DNA of 24,638 nt from a virus, in IMG/VR virus record IMGVR_UViG_3300037193_003130, positions 1-24,638 of that record. The stretch is one strand, 5' to 3'. The translations under genes and the position numbers were made by a program. Below the pieces are notes generated by a model that saw only the letters and a list, made by a program, of their open reading frames with translations, did no database searches and was not told the DNA's origin. Position 1 is the first letter of the stretch. Each line of letters begins with the position of its first letter. Positions 22,274 to 24,638 of the stretch are shown one piece after another.

Positions 22274-22350
22274 CAGCAGCCCTTGCCCTTCTTCTTACCC
22301 TTCGGGGGGAAGGGCGCCGGTGCCGGCTTGGTTGGCTTCGTCTTGGCCAT
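22273..22350 (-). CDS. 25-residue Lys/Pro-rich mini-protein
   Basis: Starts MAKTKPTKPAPAP and ends KKKGKGC: nine Lys, six Pro and a C-terminal Cys. The evidence for expression is a very good ribosome-binding sequence (GAGAGGTGA a few bases before the ATG) and a TGATG overlap with the beta-helix gene. It lies ten bases after the major capsid gene. Such a basic, disordered peptide could bind DNA or the capsid interior, but its role is unknown. Random coding is unlikely given the start context, yet expression is unproven. Confidence 0.6.
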   Translation of the reverse strand: MAKTKPTKPAPAPFPPKGKKKGKGC

Positions 22351-22360
22351 GGTTCACCTC

Positions 22361-23272
22361 TCAGGCGTTCGAGAAGAAGAACGCGCGGGGGTTCACCCAG
22401 CCGCGGCTCCACCGAGCAGTGATGGCGTAGTTCATCATCGTTTTGTCCTCGGTCACCCACGTGTTGCTCTTGGGCTTGCGCCGCCAGAACCACATGATGC
22501 CGAGGTCGGCGTCGGTGATGAGACCCCAGTTGGTCGTGGTGTTCGTCCAGTACTTCACCGGCACCGGCGCGATGTTCAAATCGCGATTGATGACGTTGAT
22601 CGCATTGAACGCACCCGGCGTCGGGTCGTAGGAGCTGCCGAGCACTTCCCGCCAGATGCCCCACTGCTGCACGGGGAAGACGGCCTTCTTGGCCTCGACG
22701 CCGTCGATGAGGTTGTCGTGGCCGACCATCTGCATCAGCTGCGCGTTGGCGATGACGAGCGCCGCCTTGCTCGGGCTCATCGCCGTCGCGAGCATGTTCG
22801 AGTAGGTCGCGCCACCCGGCAGCACGTGCGCCGTGCTGGCGAGGGGCTGGCCGTCACCGCCGACGAAGGCGGTGTTCGTCGCCCGCACCAGCATGAGCGT
22901 CGCGTCGAAGTCGGCAAGCTTCCAGAGCGAGCGGTTGTTGCGCTTCGCAGCCTGGATGACCTTGTCGTACTTCATGTCCTCCATCGCCTCTTCGCTCACG
23001 ATCATGCGCTGACCGAAAGTGCGGGCGTTGAAGCGGGTGAGGGGACCCTCGACGATGGTCCCGACCGGGATGCTCTCGCCCTCCGGCTTTTCGCCGGCGA
23101 GGCCCGAGCCCGCGACCTCGTAGTACTCGATGTAGTTGTCCGCCATCGGCTTGACGGTCATCCACTTCGGGAAGACAGCCTTGCTGCCCTCCGAACCGTG
23201 CTCGTCGGTGTCGATGTCCTCGAGCGTTTCTTTCAGCGCGAGGGCGGCGGTGCTGGTGAAAATCTCACTCAT
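22361..23272 (-). CDS. HK97-fold major capsid protein
   Basis: 303 residues. Recognisable capsid features: an N-terminal arm, the P-domain region YYEVAGSGLAGEKPEGESIP (E-loop-like), FGQRMIVSEEAMEDMKYDKV and a spine helix AAKRNNRSLWKLADFDATLM, then STAHVLPGGATYSNM and a C-terminal beta-rich part with EDKTMMNYAITARWSRGW. It resembles Mu gpT-type and related HK97-fold head proteins. Upstream AAGGA, seven bases before ATG, supports the start. No scaffold or protease domain is fused to it. Confidence 0.8.
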   Translation of the reverse strand: MSEIFTSTAALALKETLEDIDTDEHGSEGSKAVFPKWMTVKPMADNYIEYYEVAGSGLAGEKPEGESIPVGTIVEGPLTRFNARTFGQRMIVSEEAMEDMKYDKVIQAAKRNNRSLWKLADFDATLMLVRATNTAFVGGDGQPLASTAHVLPGGATYSNMLATAMSPSKAALVIANAQLMQMVGHDNLIDGVEAKKAVFPVQQWGIWREVLGSSYDPTPGAFNAINVINRDLNIAPVPVKYWTNTTTNWGLITDADLGIMWFWRRKPKSNTWVTEDKTMMNYAITARWSRGWVNPRAFFFSNA

Positions 23273-23291
23273 GGCTCAATCCTTGTCGCGC

Positions 23292-23993
23292 TCACTCGAG
23301 GTCAGCGCCGAAGTGCGTGGCGTCAGCCGTTGGGAGCAGCTGCTGGCTCTGCCACATGACTTGGAAGGGAACGAACGCGCTCGTGAAGTCGCAGGTGAAG
23401 GCGTTCTTCCCGAGGCCCACGACGAGCAGCTGCAGCTGGTCGGTGCCGCCCGAAACCACGGTCGAGACGTCGAGCAGCGGGTTCGCCTTCGGCTGCCCCA
23501 TGCCGGCGGTGAGCACGCTGTAGACCATCGTGCCGACGCCGCCGACGAGCGCCATCGCGCCCGCGAGCGTCGCAACGGTCGGCGCCGTGTCGGCATCGAT
23601 CTCGAAGATGTTGCCAGCCACCGGGATGACCGAGACGAGCGGCGCGTTGTCGCTCGAGATGCCGCCCGTGTAGGAGGTGCCGCCCGTGTAGAAGCTACCG
23701 GGGCGCGGCGCGCCGCCCACGATGACGCGCGGGAAGCCGGCGATGATGCCGAAAGCGTAGTCGTCCGAGTCGGCGTCGGCGCCCGAGACGTCCTGCGCGG
23801 TCTGCACGAGCGCGACGGTGCCATCTTCGAGCAGGCGCACTGGGTCGCCGATGTTGAGGTTTACGCTCGTGCCGCCGCCGACGATGGTCGCGGGCTGGTA
23901 GTCATCGGCGATGGGGTAGGTGAAGATCTGCGGCGTGTCGTTGCCGCTGATGCTGCGAACGAAGCGGAAGCCGTAGCGATGCGGATTGGCCAT
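23292..23993 (-). CDS. head-region structural protein, possible decoration protein
   Basis: 233 residues upstream of the capsid gene. N-terminus MANPHRYGFRFVRSISGND, followed by beta-rich segments (GTSVNLNIGDPVRLLEDGTV, YAFGIIAGFPRVIVGG, VSVIPVAGNIFEIDADTA). The GDPVRLLEDGTV pattern is typical of small phage beta-barrel decoration domains. AAGGA ten bases upstream. Function is inferred from location beside the capsid gene. Confidence 0.55.
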   Translation of the reverse strand: MANPHRYGFRFVRSISGNDTPQIFTYPIADDYQPATIVGGGTSVNLNIGDPVRLLEDGTVALVQTAQDVSGADADSDDYAFGIIAGFPRVIVGGAPRPGSFYTGGTSYTGGISSDNAPLVSVIPVAGNIFEIDADTAPTVATLAGAMALVGGVGTMVYSVLTAGMGQPKANPLLDVSTVVSGGTDQLQLLVVGLGKNAFTCDFTSAFVPFQVMWQSQQLLPTADATHFGADLE

Positions 23994-24031
23994 GCTGTCT
24001 CGATCCTTATGAGAAGGTCACTGACTCGCAG

Positions 24032-24502
24032 TCAGAACTGCCACTTGCGGCGGTCGTCGTTGTCCGCCCGTACGCTCTTGATGCCCTTGAAGGAGGCACG
24101 CTCCTCGGGCGACAGCGGATCGATGTCGCGCTGCCGGATGGTCTCTTGGATCTGGTCGGCCTTCTTCCAGCCGACTTCGTCGAGTGCGCGTTTGCGCTCG
24201 ACGGAGATCTCCATGAGCACCATGCCCATCGACTTGATGGGGTCCCCCTGCTTGTACTCCTGGTAGCCGATGGTCGGCTTCACCTCGCCCTCGTCGTACT
24301 GCGAGACGGTGTAGCCCTGGGCCTTGTAGGAGCCGACGTTGAGCGTCGGGTCGTTGACCTCGCTCACCCAGACGTAGTGCTTGCCCGGATCGGCCTCGGC
24401 GAGGAAGCCGCGGTTGGCGACCTGCTCCACCGGGCGCGGTGGAGGATCCTCACGCCGCATCCCACCCTTCTTGCCCTGAGCCTGCTCCGTCGCTTCAGCC
24501 AC
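24032..24502 (-). CDS. conserved-looking head-region protein, possibly scaffold-related
   Basis: 156 residues from GTG 24502, six bases after GGAG; the TTG at 24505 is the other possible start. The N-terminal 30 residues are charged and disordered. The core is YVWVSEVNDPTLNVGSYKAQGYTVSQY, followed by a helix ISVERKRALDEVGWKKADQI and DIDPLSPEERASFKG. It is the first gene of the visible head cluster. Position before capsid genes suggests a scaffold or head-assembly factor, but the family is not recognised. Confidence 0.5.
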   Translation of the reverse strand: MAEATEQAQGKKGGMRREDPPPRPVEQVANRGFLAEADPGKHYVWVSEVNDPTLNVGSYKAQGYTVSQYDEGEVKPTIGYQEYKQGDPIKSMGMVLMEISVERKRALDEVGWKKADQIQETIRQRDIDPLSPEERASFKGIKSVRADNDDRRKWQF

Positions 24503-24638
24503 CAACTGCTCCGTCTGAGACCCACGGGTTCAGACGGGCGCGTCGTGGGGGACGGGCCGCCGGACTACTGACGCGATACAGGGAAGCAGACTCGGCGGCG
24601 CTCGTCAAGCAATTGGAATCGACTCCAATCTATTGGAG
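24503..24638 (-). other. leader region before the head genes
   Basis: 136 bases upstream of the first visible minus-strand gene. No ATG-initiated gene is convincing. It may hold the 3' end of a portal or terminase gene. GGAGCAG just before 24502 is the ribosome-binding sequence of the downstream gene. Confidence 0.35.
24612..24638. promoter_or_regulatory. cluster of three CTCCAAT/ATTGGAG half-sites
   Basis: ATTGGA (24612-24617), CTCCAAT (24623-24629) and ATTGGAG (24632-24638) lie within 27 bases. The last two form a perfect 7-bp inverted repeat with a two-base spacer. The region is locally less GC-rich. On the minus strand a TTGACG (24608-24603) follows, but no good -10 box stands 16-18 bases away. 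It may be an operator upstream of the structural operon or simply the end of an upstream gene cut by the window edge (a minus-strand frame with stop TAG at 24565-24567 enters from the edge). Confidence 0.35.

Noticed and set aside
24603-24608. Minus-strand sigma70 promoter with TTGACG
   Set aside because: The only -10-like hexamer (TGTATC) is 22 bases away, too far for a normal promoter.

Overview
The window is part of a tailed bacteriophage genome (or a prophage) with short-tailed, podovirus-like architecture. It is very GC-rich, with tightly packed genes that mostly join through ATGA, GTGA or TGATG stop/start overlaps. Almost the whole window is virion and lysis genes read leftwards on the minus strand. 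The host cannot be named. A P22/T7-type ejection apparatus with a lytic transglycosylase and a lipoprotein-like secreted protease point to a Gram-negative host, possibly Myxococcota-like. Against that, the C-terminal domain of the first protein resembles annealing proteins I recall from actinobacteriophages. Portal, terminase, polymerase and integrase are not in the window; portal and terminase probably lie beyond the right edge.

Layout. (1) 4-2863, plus strand: a five-gene DNA-processing operon. It starts with a 593-residue protein fusing a FEN-type 5'-3' nuclease to a phage single-strand-annealing-type domain. A small unknown protein, a PD-(D/E)XK nuclease, a tiny ribbon-helix-helix-like protein and a DUF2493/SLOG Rossmann protein follow. 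(2) 2772-4094, minus strand: a lysis cassette (export-signal mini-protein, coiled coil with C-terminal membrane segment, M15-type endolysin, small charged protein) with a good sigma70-like promoter at 4100-4128. The promoter is so close to the first ATG that the transcript would be almost leaderless. (3) 4095-4420: non-coding, with a 13-bp-period direct repeat before the next gene. (4) 4421-4993, plus strand: an isolated metzincin-type zinc protease with a lipoprotein-like leader and Pro-rich linker, a likely cargo gene. (5) 4997-10981, minus: small unknown, GT-A glycosyltransferase, a 1309-residue repeat-built tail fibre and three small beta-rich probable virion proteins. (6) 10996-18304, minus: four ejection/internal virion protein candidates, one with an SLT transglycosylase motif and one Gln/Tyr-rich with three exact 43-residue repeats. 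(7) 18316-21273, minus: P22 gp10-like hub, P22 gp4-like adaptor and two small head-tail genes. (8) 21287-24502, minus: beta-helix protein, a 25-residue Lys/Pro-rich peptide gene, HK97-fold major capsid protein, a head/decoration protein and a conserved head-region protein. (9) 24503-24638: leader region with a cluster of three CTCCAAT/ATTGGAG half-sites at the window end.

How it fits together. The minus genes follow assembly order (head, neck, ejection proteins, fibres, fibre-modifying enzyme), then lysis, and converge with the plus-strand recombination operon. The most notable items are the nuclease-annealing protein fusion with its operon, the secreted metzincin, the possibly leaderless lysis promoter, the recombining fibre repeats and the mini basic peptide beside the capsid gene. 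Very long open frames lie antisense to the structural genes, but they look like GC-skew artefacts and are not annotated.
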